A stretch of 17,627 nt of DNA from SFTH01 sp051878085 (GCA_051878085.1 JBJEJN010000050.1:1-17627); one strand, 5' to 3'. Shown: positions 7,710 to 16,095, counted from the first letter of the stretch. Notes: generated by a model not told the origin, from the sequence alone. Numbers and translations are program-made.

Positions 7710-8844
7710 TGACATCTCTCGCCTCAATCTGAAAAGGCAGACCTTGAAGCGTGCCTCGCTTTTCAATCGTCGCCGAAGCCGCCTGTTCCCATTCTGACGA
7801 AGAAATCGTATCCATACCCATCTCATGCAAACTGGTTGGGATTCCTACTGCACAGCAGAGCTCAACGTATGCATCAATCTCCGCCTGCGGAACATTCGCA
7901 TACATCAGCATGGGGATTGTCGCAAAGCCGACGCGCAGACCATGAGGGCAGGCGTGCGCCTGCGAAAAATGCAAAAACATCTCATCCATCGCATGCGCAA
8001 GCCCCATGTTACAAGCTGTCCACAGGGGCCCGCAGTTGTGCAGAATCATGGACAGCACGCTTTCGAACGCGGGCGTGATTCGGTGTTGCCGGAGCGCCTC
8101 CATCGCCTGCGGCGCACGCTCTCGCATGATCTCCACCGCTAGGCGCAAGCCACGGGTGGACAGATCAGGGTAGCTTGACTCCTTTCCGGACAGTGCAAGG
8201 TTGCACAGTCCCTCATAGTAGGTACAGGTGATATCGCCGATTCCAGCCGCCAGGGCCTGCGGCGGATTGTCCAGCATGATGCCGGTGTCTACCAGTGTCA
8301 GATCCGGTGCGTTGTCCATGCGCCAGTAATCTACGATGGTGTTTCCATCGTCGGAATAGATGACGCTCAGCGTGGAGATCGGCGCATTGGTTGCGGCAAG
8401 CGTCGGCACCAGGATGACCTTCACCGGCGTGAAATGCGTGATTCCCCGGGCGAAGTCCATGCCCCGTCCACCGCCGATGCCGACCACCGTGTCAAAGCCC
8501 TCCGCCCGCACGTAATCCGCGACGGCACGAATGTTCCTCTCTGAGGGAATCACATCCACAATTTCACGGAATTCATAGCTCATTTCCGCACGCATCGAAT
8601 CACAGTCCCCGGCCTTTGCACGGAAGCCTGCATAGCGCAGGTTTTCCATCTCCAGCTGTGGCTGAAGCGCCTCTGCAGTGGATGCACGCATTGCCCTTTC
8701 AATCACCGGCTCCACGCGCTCGGGAATGGCCGCCACCAGAATCAGCAGCTTTTTGCCGATGCTCGCGGCATAGCGCGGCAGCTCTGCCAGCGCACCCTCA
8801 TACTGCACATATCGCCTGCTGACGTGAAACTCATAGTAGCTCAT
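7684..8844 (-). CDS. Iron-type alcohol dehydrogenase, glycerol dehydrogenase (GldA)-like
   Basis: NAD-dependent polyol or hydroxyketone dehydrogenase, 386 residues (GldA is about 367). Seen: dinucleotide motif GIGGGRGMDFAR (122-133); VPTLAATNAPISTLSVIY (146-163), matching the GldA region VPTxASTDAP; and metal ligands D204 (AGIGD), H284 (LAHAMDE) and H301 (CPHG). It is the last gene of the liv operon, starting four bases after the aldo/keto reductase stop with no clear ribosome site, so it is probably translationally coupled. In context it may reduce the aldehyde or ketone released by the aldolase (glyceraldehyde or dihydroxyacetone are candidates) or oxidise an imported polyol. Family is firm; substrate is inference. 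Confidence 0.88.
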   Translation of the reverse strand: MSYYEFHVSRRYVQYEGALAELPRYAASIGKKLLILVAAIPERVEPVIERAMRASTAEALQPQLEMENLRYAGFRAKAGDCDSMRAEMSYEFREIVDVIPSERNIRAVADYVRAEGFDTVVGIGGGRGMDFARGITHFTPVKVILVPTLAATNAPISTLSVIYSDDGNTIVDYWRMDNAPDLTLVDTGIMLDNPPQALAAGIGDITCTYYEGLCNLALSGKESSYPDLSTRGLRLAVEIMRERAPQAMEALRQHRITPAFESVLSMILHNCGPLWTACNMGLAHAMDEMFLHFSQAHACPHGLRVGFATIPMLMYANVPQAEIDAYVELCCAVGIPTSLHEMGMDTISSSEWEQAASATIEKRGTLQGLPFQIEARDVINCLLGCR

Positions 8845-8848
8845 GGCA

Positions 8849-9685
8849 TCAGAACGCGATGGTATCCGGATCGATGGCTGGTTCGCAGCAGCCCTCCATG
8901 CCGGAAATCAGCGTCACATCCTCCTGCGACAGTTCAAAATCAAAAATGTTCAGATTCTCCCGGATTCTTGCAGGCGTTACAGATTTTGGCAATGGAACAA
9001 AGCCCATCTGAATGCTCCAGCGCAGGCAGATCTGCCCGGCCGAGCGCCCGTACTTTTCACACAGGGACTGTATCTGTTCCGATTTGAACACCTGACCGGT
9101 GCCAAAGGGACTGTACGCCTCGATCACGATGCCCTTCTCCTTGCAGTAGCGCACGATTTCCGGCTGCGTCACGCCGGGGCAGAGCTTGAGCTGATCGACC
9201 ATGGGCATGACCTTTGCATCCTCCATGAGCATCTCGATGTGATGCGGCATGAAGTTGCTCACGCCGATGGCGCGGATGCGTCCCTGGGCGTACAGTTCCT
9301 CGAAGGCGCGCCAGGTGCCCTTGGTGGCCTCCCTCCAGATCGTCCTGTACTGGATGGGATTCGGCCAGTGAATCAAATACAGATCCAGATAATCCGTCTC
9401 CAGATTCGCAAGCGTCAGTTCAAAGGCCTCCATGGTAGCGCGATAGCCATGGCAGGCGTTGCGGAGCTTGCTGGTGATGAACAGCTCCTCGCGCGGCACG
9501 TCGCACGCCTTGACTGCCTTTGCGACGACGGGCTCGGTGAGATAGGCTGCGGCGGTATCGATGAGCCTGTATCCCTCGTTGATTGCCTGTGCAAGGGGTG
9601 CAACCGCGCCCTCCCCCTGCGCCTGATGCGTGCCGATGCCGATGCACGGCATCTGTACGCCATTGCTGAGCGTGTAATGCATCAT
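8849..9685 (-). CDS. Aldo/keto reductase (DkgA/AKR5-like)
   Basis: NAD(P)H-dependent carbonyl reductase with the (beta/alpha)8 fold, 278 residues, typical length. The full catalytic tetrad is visible: D43 (RLIDTAAAY), Y48, K73 (FITSKLRN) and H106 (LYLIHWPNP). The cofactor loop PLPKSVTPARIREN is at 231-244 and the strand motif AIGVSNF at 139-145. Its ATG overlaps the aldolase stop (ATGA), so the two are co-translated. Relatives reduce 2,5-diketo-D-gluconate, methylglyoxal and similar carbonyls. Here the aldolase and Ldh_2 neighbours suggest a sugar-acid or aldehyde intermediate. The residue after C61 lacks the usual long loop insertion seen in eukaryotic AKR1. Confidence 0.9.
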   Translation of the reverse strand: MMHYTLSNGVQMPCIGIGTHQAQGEGAVAPLAQAINEGYRLIDTAAAYLTEPVVAKAVKACDVPREELFITSKLRNACHGYRATMEAFELTLANLETDYLDLYLIHWPNPIQYRTIWREATKGTWRAFEELYAQGRIRAIGVSNFMPHHIEMLMEDAKVMPMVDQLKLCPGVTQPEIVRYCKEKGIVIEAYSPFGTGQVFKSEQIQSLCEKYGRSAGQICLRWSIQMGFVPLPKSVTPARIRENLNIFDFELSQEDVTLISGMEGCCEPAIDPDTIAF

Positions 9686-10326
9686 TTTGTGTTCCTCATA
9701 TTCTGAACCCGCAGGACGGAATTCCTCAGGTTCCGGCTGATCTGTTCAAAGTCGCGATTCTTCAGCGCGTCGTGCTCCTGGAACATCCAGTCGCCGCCCG
9801 CCGCCAGAACCTTGGGGCACTTGAGGAAGGGCAGGAAGTTTTCACCGTCCAGATTGCCGGTCACGATGAAGCGCATCTTCGGGAAGGGGCCGCTCAGGTT
9901 CTCAATGGTGGGAATACCTCCCATCTGGTACACCGGGAAGAATTTCACGATTTCGAGCCCGTGCTCGTTTGCGGACATCAGATCCGATGCGGTGACGCAG
10001 CCCGGCACCACCGGAACGCCCTGCTTGCAGCACAGATCCACGATCTTCTCGCTGTAGCCCGGCAGCACGAGGAACTTTGCGCCGAGGTCGATGGCCTCCC
10101 TGGCCTGATCCACGGTGAGAATCGTGCCCGCACCGGCGACGATCTCCGGAACCTCGCGGATGATGTTCTTCAGATTCAGCATGGCGTGGTCGTCGCGCAT
10201 CAGCACCTCCAGCACCGGCAGACCGCCGTCCACGAGCGCCCGTGCAGCGGGAACCGCGCTGTCGGTCTCGGCATAGGCCAGGATGGGGCAAATGCCCGTC
10301 ACATTGAGTACATCCGTCATGAACAT
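9682..10326 (-). CDS. KDPG/KHG aldolase family enzyme with altered phosphate pocket
   Basis: Class I aldolase of the Eda family, forming pyruvate plus an aldehyde from a 2-keto-4-hydroxy acid; 214 residues, normal length. Relative to E. coli Eda all catalytic residues are kept with a constant offset of five: E40 (E45), R44 (R49), T68 (T73), P89 (P94), K128 Schiff-base lysine in VKFFPV (K133), F130 (F135). In contrast, two phosphate-binding positions are changed: TGGI becomes TGNL (G163 to N158), and GGSW becomes GGDW (S184 to D179). A negative Asp there disfavours a phosphate, so I infer an unphosphorylated substrate. ATG 10326 is preceded by AGGGAG; it overlaps the reductase start by four bases. 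Confidence 0.88.
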   Translation of the reverse strand: MFMTDVLNVTGICPILAYAETDSAVPAARALVDGGLPVLEVLMRDDHAMLNLKNIIREVPEIVAGAGTILTVDQAREAIDLGAKFLVLPGYSEKIVDLCCKQGVPVVPGCVTASDLMSANEHGLEIVKFFPVYQMGGIPTIENLSGPFPKMRFIVTGNLDGENFLPFLKCPKVLAAGGDWMFQEHDALKNRDFEQISRNLRNSVLRVQNMRNTK

Positions 10327-10347
10327 ATTTCTCTCTCCCTTCGCTGT

Positions 10348-11397
10348 TTACCAATCAATTTGAATGCCCGTCATTTCGGACAGGGCGGTCAGGTTGTCCA
10401 CCATGGCGTCTGTGAGCGCAATCATCCCGGCGGCCAGCGCGCTCTGGCGCTTGTTCCACTCGATTTCGCCCGGCAGGTAGATCTGATCCGCGCCCTTTGC
10501 CTTGGGCCTGGACTTGAGATCCTCCACCAGTTGGTGGACGCGCGCCTCAAACAGCTCGCGCGGCATGATCTGGGCGATGTCGATGGCGATGAAGGCATTG
10601 CCCGTGTTGTTTTTCGTCTTCATGTCCAGATTCCAGCTGGGCACCTCGCTGGCAATGCCTGCACCCGTGAGCACGGAGGCGAGCATCTCCACCAGCATGG
10701 CCAGACCATAACCCTTGTGCGCGCCCACCGGGAGCAGGAAGGATTCATAGGGGAAGCCGCTGGGATCGTTGGTGGGCTGCCCCTCCTTGTCCACCAGCCA
10801 TCCGCTGGGAACGGACTTGCCGCTCTCCTTGGCCATGATGACCTTGAGCGCCGCAACATTGCTCAGCGCCATATCCAGGAAGATGGTCTGGTTCTCCTTG
10901 TAAGGCACGGCAAAGGAGAACGGATTGTTGCCGATGGCCACGCCGCTGCTGTTGGGCACGGCCATGTTGGGGTCGGTATTGCTCATCGCAAGGCCGATCA
11001 TGCCGTTTTGCGCCGCCAGATTTGCATAATAACCGGCTGCACCGAAGTGGCAGCTGTTGTGCACGCCCACATAACCGATGCCGCACTTGCGGGCCTTTTC
11101 CATCGCCAGATTCATGCCCTTGCAAGCCGAAACCATGCCAAAGGCACAGTTTCCATTGATGACCGCCCAGCCAAGGCCCTCCTTTTCCACCTCCGGCACC
11201 GCCTTCGGATCAAGGCCGCCCGCCTGACATTTCTGAATGTACTGATACAGGTTCTTCGTGCCGTGGGACAGCACGCCGAAGGTGTCGGTCGTCACCAGCG
11301 TATCCGCAACGGTCTTAGCATCCTCCGCGCTGACGCCGGTATGAATCAGCGCCTTGTTCGTAAAATCCCACAGCGCGTCAATTTTGATCGTTTTCAT
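10348..11397 (-). CDS. Ldh_2 family NAD(P)-dependent 2-hydroxyacid/imine dehydrogenase (YiaK/AllD-like)
   Basis: Malate/L-lactate dehydrogenase-like (Ldh_2) oxidoreductase of 349 residues. This family includes 2,3-diketo-L-gulonate reductase, ureidoglycolate dehydrogenase, (R)-sulfolactate dehydrogenase and delta-1-piperideine-2-carboxylate reductase. Seen: SHGTKNLYQYI (44-54, H45), the active-site segment NSCHFGAAGYYA (114-125, H117), the cofactor segment AIGNNPFSFAVP (154-165) and GAHKGYGLAMLVE (225-237). It sits between livF and the aldolase gene on the liv operon. Specificity cannot be told; a keto/hydroxy sugar acid fits the aldolase next door. GGGGGA and GGAAG both lie upstream of ATG 11397, the latter very close. 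Confidence 0.88.
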   Translation of the reverse strand: MKTIKIDALWDFTNKALIHTGVSAEDAKTVADTLVTTDTFGVLSHGTKNLYQYIQKCQAGGLDPKAVPEVEKEGLGWAVINGNCAFGMVSACKGMNLAMEKARKCGIGYVGVHNSCHFGAAGYYANLAAQNGMIGLAMSNTDPNMAVPNSSGVAIGNNPFSFAVPYKENQTIFLDMALSNVAALKVIMAKESGKSVPSGWLVDKEGQPTNDPSGFPYESFLLPVGAHKGYGLAMLVEMLASVLTGAGIASEVPSWNLDMKTKNNTGNAFIAIDIAQIMPRELFEARVHQLVEDLKSRPKAKGADQIYLPGEIEWNKRQSALAAGMIALTDAMVDNLTALSEMTGIQIDW

Positions 11398-11415
11398 TCT
11401 TCCACATCCCCCTTG

Positions 11416-12126
11416 TCAGCCTCCCAAATAGGCCTTTTTAATTGTTGGATCGTTGATCAGTACGGAGGAATCGCCCTGCGTCGCCACATGCCCTACCTCC
11501 AGCACATAGGTGCGCTTGGAAATGGACATCGCCATGAAGGCATTCTGCTCCACGATCACGATCGGAATCTTGCTTTCCTTGTTGATGCGCACGATGATGT
11601 CGAACATGTCGTCAACGATGACGGGCGCAAGTCCCAGCGAGGGCTCGTCCAGCAGCAGCAACTTGGGCTTACACATCAGCCCGCGCGCGATGGCCAGCAT
11701 CTGCTGCTCACCGCCGGACAGACTGCCCGCCAGCTGCTTCTGACGCTCCTTGAGACGCGGGAAGATGTCGTAGACCTTCTCCATGCGCTCGGCAAGCTGA
11801 CTCTTGGACAGGGTGAGGGTATATGCACCCATCTCCAGATTCTCTTCGACGGACAGCGCAGAAAACACCTCTCGTCCCTCCGGGACGTAAACGATCTTTT
11901 CCCGCACAATGCGGTGGGTGGACCACTTGCTGATGGTCTTTCCCTCGTATTCGATGGTGCCTCTGGCAGGCGTGTTGATGCCCATAATGGTTTTCATCAG
12001 GGTGGTTTTTCCAGCGCCGTTGGCGCCGATGATGGAGACGATGTCGTTGCCGGAGGCCTCAAACGATACGTTGAACAGGGCCTGCACCTTGCCATAGTAA
12101 ACATCGATATTATTGACCTTCAGCAT
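11416..12126 (-). CDS. livF: LivF-type branched-chain amino acid/carboxylate ABC transporter ATPase
   Basis: One of two ATPases of a HAAT (LIV) importer, 236 residues. Walker A GANGAGKTT (34-42), the LivF marker YVPEGREVF (80-88), signature LSGGEQQ (136-142), Walker B with D160-E161 in LLLLDEPSLGLAP, and the C-terminal KKAYLGG typical of LivF. All ATPase motifs are intact. It starts two bases after the livG stop, with AAGGAGG inside the end of livG, and lies upstream of the catabolic genes on the same transcript. LIV systems import many carboxylates besides amino acids, so the substrate is open. Confidence 0.93.
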   Translation of the reverse strand: MLKVNNIDVYYGKVQALFNVSFEASGNDIVSIIGANGAGKTTLMKTIMGINTPARGTIEYEGKTISKWSTHRIVREKIVYVPEGREVFSALSVEENLEMGAYTLTLSKSQLAERMEKVYDIFPRLKERQKQLAGSLSGGEQQMLAIARGLMCKPKLLLLDEPSLGLAPVIVDDMFDIIVRINKESKIPIVIVEQNAFMAMSISKRTYVLEVGHVATQGDSSVLINDPTIKKAYLGG

Positions 12127-12128
12127 CG

Positions 12129-12914
12129 TTATCCCTCCTTGTTGATGGGCTTGTAGCGGTCGCCAAGGTAGGCGCTGATGACGATCGGGTCGCTCTGAAT
12201 CTCCTTCGGCGTGCCCTCGGCGATCTTTGCGCCAAAATTGATGACCGTAATCCGGTGGCTGATGTTCATGACCACGTCCATGTTGTGCTCGATGAGGAAC
12301 AGATCGATGCCGGATTCAAATACCTTCAGCAGCAGATCCACAAACTCCACGCGCTCGGAGGGGTTCAGACCCGCCGCAGGCTCGTCCAGGAACAGCAGTC
12401 TGGGATCGTTCATCAGCGCGCGCCCGAGCTCGGTCATCTTCTGACGGCCATAGGCAATGTTGCCGACATACTCGTCCTTCAGCTTGTAGATGCCGATGTA
12501 GTTGAGCATCTCATCTGCCCGTTCGGAGATTATCTTTTCCTCCCTGGCCGTTCGGAAGGGGTTGACGATGAAGGACGCGAAGCCCTGGGTCGTCTTGGAA
12601 TGCATGCCCACCATCAGATTTTCCTTGACCGTCAGCGACGGATACAGCTTGAGGTTCTGATAGGTGCGATTGATGCCCGTGGCCGCAATCTCGTAGGGCG
12701 GGCGGTTGGTGATCTCCGTCTCCCCGTGAAACACCCGTCCGGACGTTGCGGGGAAGGAACCGGTAATCATGTTGATGGTCGTACTCTTGCCGGAGCCGTT
12801 CGGCCCGACCAGGGCGTGAATGGTTCTGGAGGACATTTCAAGGCTCAGATCGTTTACGGCGCACAGTCCGCCGAAGCGCTTTGTCAGGTGTTCCAGCTTC
12901 AATACCGTGCTCAT
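12129..12914 (-). CDS. livG: LivG-type ABC transporter ATPase
   Basis: Partner ATPase, 261 residues. Walker A GPNGSGKST (37-45), Q-loop Q86 in INRTYQN, Walker B LLFLDEPAAGLNP (173-185), switch H210 in LIEHNMD. The signature is IAYGRQK (153-159), where LivG usually has LSYGQQR; the central YG-R/Q-Q part is kept. The LivG-specific segment between Q-loop and signature (about 100-150, with FRTAREEK) is present. Its ATG overlaps the livM stop by four bases. It would form a heterodimer with LivF on the LivH/LivM channel. Confidence 0.93.
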   Translation of the reverse strand: MSTVLKLEHLTKRFGGLCAVNDLSLEMSSRTIHALVGPNGSGKSTTINMITGSFPATSGRVFHGETEITNRPPYEIAATGINRTYQNLKLYPSLTVKENLMVGMHSKTTQGFASFIVNPFRTAREEKIISERADEMLNYIGIYKLKDEYVGNIAYGRQKMTELGRALMNDPRLLFLDEPAAGLNPSERVEFVDLLLKVFESGIDLFLIEHNMDVVMNISHRITVINFGAKIAEGTPKEIQSDPIVISAYLGDRYKPINKEG

Positions 12915-13909
12915 TGCGCGTCGCCTCCTTTTGTGCTGGTTTTAACTGCCTTCCGCTGAAACAGGCGGAGCAGCTTGCTGTCCCTCCCAACCAAACTGAC
13001 GAGGCCGTAGGGCATGAAGATGACGAACAGCAGGGCGATGATGGAGAAGATCAGCCAGTAGTAGGACTCCAGGAAGCGCAGAATCTCCGGCACGACCATG
13101 ACGAACACCGTGCCGATAACAGCTCCGGGCACGCTGCCGATGCCGCCGATGATCAACATGAACACGTAGTTGATGGAGAAGTTGATGGTATACTCATCCG
13201 GGAAGATGAAGCGGATGAAGTGGGCGTAGAGGCAGCCCGCAATGCAGCCGTAGACTGCGCAGAGGGTGAAGGCCATGATCTTGGGCCACGCAACATTCAC
13301 GCCGGAGGTCTCCAGAGCATCGGGATTGTCCTTGATGGCCTTGAGCATCCTGCCCCACTTGCTTTTGACCACGCGCTGCGCGAAGATCAGCAGGATGACG
13401 ACGAATACGAGGTACAGATAAAAAGTTGGCACATTCTTTTTGAATGCATAGCCGAAGAGCTCAAAGGGCGGAATGCCGTTTACACCGGCAGAGCCGCCGG
13501 TAAAATTGATGGCGTTGGTAATCAGGATGCGCACAACCTCGGAGAAGCCGATGGTGGTCAGCGCGAGATACACGCCCTTCAGGCGCAGCGAGGGATAGCC
13601 CAGACAGATTCCGATCAGCAGGCCCATGACGATGGCGGCCAACAGGCCCAGCCATGCGTTCACGTGCAGCTTGGTCGTCAGCAACGCCGAGGTATATGCG
13701 CCGAGGGCGAAGATGCCGGCGGTGCCCAGGTTCATCTGACCGGTGAGTCCAGTGATGAAGTTCAGACCCGTTACGATGATGATGCTGATCAGCACCTGTA
13801 CCATCAGGTTGGTATAGTACTGCTTCTTGAGGAAGAGTGGCAGCAGTGCGGCGATGATCACAAACACAGCCAGAAAGATGACAGAACCGCTGATTCTACG
13901 CTTTTTCAT
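12911..13909 (-). CDS. livM: LivM-type ABC transporter permease
   Basis: Membrane subunit of the LIV-type importer, 332 residues from ATG 13909. That start has GGGAGG nine bases upstream; TTG 13915 would be only three bases from it. Hydrophobic segments lie at about 8-27, 33-53, 62-78, 86-104, 114-131, 161-177, 209-229, 247-270 and 283-300. Family motifs: GLTGQMNLGTAGIFALGAY (54-72), the coupling loop GRMLKAIKDNPDALETSGV (186-204) and IIGGIGSVPGAVIG (253-266). The C-terminus is basic and cytosolic. It pairs with LivH. Confidence 0.92.
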   Translation of the reverse strand: MKKRRISGSVIFLAVFVIIAALLPLFLKKQYYTNLMVQVLISIIIVTGLNFITGLTGQMNLGTAGIFALGAYTSALLTTKLHVNAWLGLLAAIVMGLLIGICLGYPSLRLKGVYLALTTIGFSEVVRILITNAINFTGGSAGVNGIPPFELFGYAFKKNVPTFYLYLVFVVILLIFAQRVVKSKWGRMLKAIKDNPDALETSGVNVAWPKIMAFTLCAVYGCIAGCLYAHFIRFIFPDEYTINFSINYVFMLIIGGIGSVPGAVIGTVFVMVVPEILRFLESYYWLIFSIIALLFVIFMPYGLVSLVGRDSKLLRLFQRKAVKTSTKGGDAQ

Positions 13910-13925
13910 GAACAATCGCCTCCCG

Positions 13926-14795
13926 TCAGTTCTGCTTCCGCCCGAGGATGCCGGAGGGACGGAACAGCATGAACAGTATCAGCAACACAAAGGAAATGCA
14001 GTCCTTATACATGGAGGGCAGCACCATGCTGGCCAGGTTCTCCACGATGCCCAGCACCATGCCGCCGACAATTGCGCCGGGAAGATAGCCGAAGCCGCCG
14101 ATGACGCCGGCGCACAGCCCCTTCAGGCCGATCATGCCCGTCATGGAAAGCTGCACGTTGTACAGCGGGATGATCAGCATGCCGATGCAGGTGCAGATCG
14201 CCGCGCTTAGACCGATCGTGGCCGCGATGTTCATCGGAACGTTAATGCCCATCAGCGATGCCGCGTACTTGTTGTTTGCAACCGCACGCATGGATTTGCC
14301 GATCTTCGTCTTTTGCAAAAACAGGGTCAGCGCAACCGTGATGAGGGTGCACACGATGATGATGACGACCAGAGATTTGCTGATCACGACGTTCCCAAGG
14401 TTGAAGGTGCCCTTCAGGAAATCGTCCAGGCCAAAGGGCATGGGGCCCCAAATCAGGCGCACGCCCTCGGTGATGATGCGGCCCATGATGACCGTGCCGA
14501 TGGTCGCAAACAGGTTCGTGGAGTGCTTGCTCAGCGGGTTGAACACGATCAGCGCAACGACGACGCCGAACAGGAACATGGTCACAATCGAGAAAAAGAT
14601 GGCCAGTGGCGCCGGCAGGCCCAGTCCCAGCATATAGGTTCCGGCAAATACATAGGCGCTGAGCATGATAAACTTGTCATGGCTGAAGTTCAGCAAGCCT
14701 GTGGCATTCCATATGATGGTATACTCGACGCCGACCAGGGCGTAAATAAACCCCATGGCAATACCGGTGATCAGCACTTGCAGGAATATACTCAT
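13926..14795 (-). CDS. livH: LivH-type ABC transporter permease
   Basis: Second membrane subunit, 289 residues from ATG 14795 (MSIFLQVLITG), which has AAGGGAG upstream. A longer open frame to 14924 runs back through the livJ terminus and intergenic hairpin and is not the start. It has a typical N-terminus (GFIYALVGVEYTIIWNATGLLNF, in two motifs at 15-26 and 29-37), the coupling loop IGKSMRAVANN (165-175), and the glycine-rich GVIGGFGYLPGAIVGG (230-245). It ends 16 bases before the livM start. Good family fit. Confidence 0.92.
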   Translation of the reverse strand: MSIFLQVLITGIAMGFIYALVGVEYTIIWNATGLLNFSHDKFIMLSAYVFAGTYMLGLGLPAPLAIFFSIVTMFLFGVVVALIVFNPLSKHSTNLFATIGTVIMGRIITEGVRLIWGPMPFGLDDFLKGTFNLGNVVISKSLVVIIIVCTLITVALTLFLQKTKIGKSMRAVANNKYAASLMGINVPMNIAATIGLSAAICTCIGMLIIPLYNVQLSMTGMIGLKGLCAGVIGGFGYLPGAIVGGMVLGIVENLASMVLPSMYKDCISFVLLILFMLFRPSGILGRKQN

Positions 14796-14820
14796 TGATT
14801 CACTCTCCCTTGCTTCCCGG

Positions 14821-14857
14821 TAAAATTCTGCGAGCAGGATTTCTCCCACTCGCAGAA
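14821..14857 (-). terminator. Partial terminator/attenuator between livJ and livH
   Basis: On the minus strand a perfect 9-bp stem TTCTGCGAG/CTCGCAGAA with a 14-base loop is followed by TTTTA. It lies 34 bases after the livJ stop. It would let binding-protein message exceed permease message, as at the hairpin after the other binding-protein gene. Confidence 0.6.
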
Positions 14858-14890
14858 CCGGATCTGGCATTGTCAATGCGCTTGTGTCTG

Positions 14891-16033
14891 TCAGTTCAGG
14901 GTGACCTTCTCCGCCAGGGCGCAATTCTTCTCCGCGTCGAACTGCACGATGAACAGCGTGGAGTTCAGGTCGTGATTCTCGTCGCAGGTGATGGAGCCCA
15001 GCACGGTGTCCAGACCGGAGGTCTCCGCCATGGCTGCCTTGATCGCGGCGGGATCGTCGCTGCCGGCGCGGGTGATGGCATCGGCGACAACGTAGGTGGC
15101 AGTGTAGTACAGCGCAGCCAGGCGGTCCACCTCCAGGCCATCCCAGCGCTCGGCATAGCGGGCGATGTAGGCCTGCAGCACCTCGTCGTTGGCGTCGGCG
15201 AAGTAGTCGGTGGAGGCGTAGCAGCCATCCAGCGCCGCAGCATCGATCAGCGGAATGTTGGCGGGCATCGGCAGAGCATTCGGGCCGACGTAGTTGATGT
15301 CATGCATGCCCAGCTCGTACAGCTGACGGACCACCAGCACAGTGTCGGAGTCATGGGTGAAGGAGAAGATGCAGTCTGCGCCCCAGCTCTTGATCTTCAG
15401 CAGCTGCGCGGAGACGTCCGTATCGGCACTGGTCATGCCCTCGGTGTAGGTCTCGATGCCGTAGCCGGCAGCCGCTTCAACCGCAGCGTTCATGGCGGCC
15501 ATGCCGTAGTCATCGGTGTTGTGGATGATGCCGATCTTGGTCGCACCCAGGGTCTCGGCCGCGAACTTCACCATCACCGTGCCGACCAGCGCGTCGGAAA
15601 CGGAAATGCGGAAGAAGCAGTCGGACTCATTGTTGCGGATCGCCGGGCTGGTCGCCGCAGAGACGAACGGGATGCCCGCATCCTGGAAGTACTGGAGCGT
15701 TGCATTGACCATGCCGCTGGTGGTCGGTCCAATGCAGGCAACAACATCCTCGGACAGGATCTTGTTGACGGAAGTGACAGCGCCCTGGGCGGTGGAAGCA
15801 TTGTCTACGAACACGATCTCGACGGGACGGCCCAGCAGACCGCCGTTTGCATTGATCTCCTCCGCTGCCAGCAGCACGCCATCCTGCATCAGCAGACCGG
15901 ATTCGACGAAATCACCGGTGGACATACCGGACAGACCGATCTTGATCGGTTCGCCGGTGGGTTCGGCCAGGCCTGCGGTGGCGACGCACAGCAGCATGGC
16001 GACGGTCAGGAACAGAGCGATTAACTTCTTCAT
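14891..16033 (-). CDS. livJ: LivJ/LivK-type ABC transporter substrate-binding protein
   Basis: Extracytoplasmic receptor of the HAAT family (Peripla_BP_6), 380 residues. Signal peptide MKKLIALFLTVAMLLCVATA with a likely signal-peptidase I cut after A23 (AGLA/EP); C16 is not in a lipobox. The mature start EPIKIGLSGMSTGDF is typical, followed by INANGGLLGRPVEIVFVDN (60-78), ACIGPTTSGM (99-108) and IPFVSAATSPAIRN (121-134). AGGAGGG precedes ATG 16033. First gene of the nine-gene operon. The ligand is unknown: the downstream enzymes (aldolase, Ldh_2, AKR, GldA-like) argue for an organic or sugar-derived acid rather than leucine. Confidence 0.92.
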   Translation of the reverse strand: MKKLIALFLTVAMLLCVATAGLAEPTGEPIKIGLSGMSTGDFVESGLLMQDGVLLAAEEINANGGLLGRPVEIVFVDNASTAQGAVTSVNKILSEDVVACIGPTTSGMVNATLQYFQDAGIPFVSAATSPAIRNNESDCFFRISVSDALVGTVMVKFAAETLGATKIGIIHNTDDYGMAAMNAAVEAAAGYGIETYTEGMTSADTDVSAQLLKIKSWGADCIFSFTHDSDTVLVVRQLYELGMHDINYVGPNALPMPANIPLIDAAALDGCYASTDYFADANDEVLQAYIARYAERWDGLEVDRLAALYYTATYVVADAITRAGSDDPAAIKAAMAETSGLDTVLGSITCDENHDLNSTLFIVQFDAEKNCALAEKVTLN

Positions 16034-16066
16034 TACGATTCCCTCCTATTTTTTATGTACTTTTGC

Positions 16067-16095
16067 TTGATAAAAGCACCTGTGGATATTATAAT
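16067..16095 (+). promoter_or_regulatory. Promoter reading toward the GntR gene
   Basis: TTGATA (16067-16072), a 17-base spacer and TATAAT (16090-16095): five and six of six matches to sigma-A consensus. The start would be near 16102, giving a leader of about 144 bases that carries the palindromes described nearby. Confidence 0.6.

Noticed and set aside
9772..12156. Plus-strand open frame of 794 codons opposite the aldolase, Ldh_2 and livF genes
   Set aside because: It spans the complement of three well-supported genes, and its histidine- and arginine-rich text has no recognisable motif.
14796..14924. N-terminal extension of livH
   Set aside because: It would run through the livJ C-terminus and the intergenic hairpin. 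The ATG at 14795 has a good ribosome site and the expected family N-terminus.
14795..16024. Plus-strand open frame opposite livJ
   Set aside because: Antisense to an obvious HAAT binding protein; no motif.
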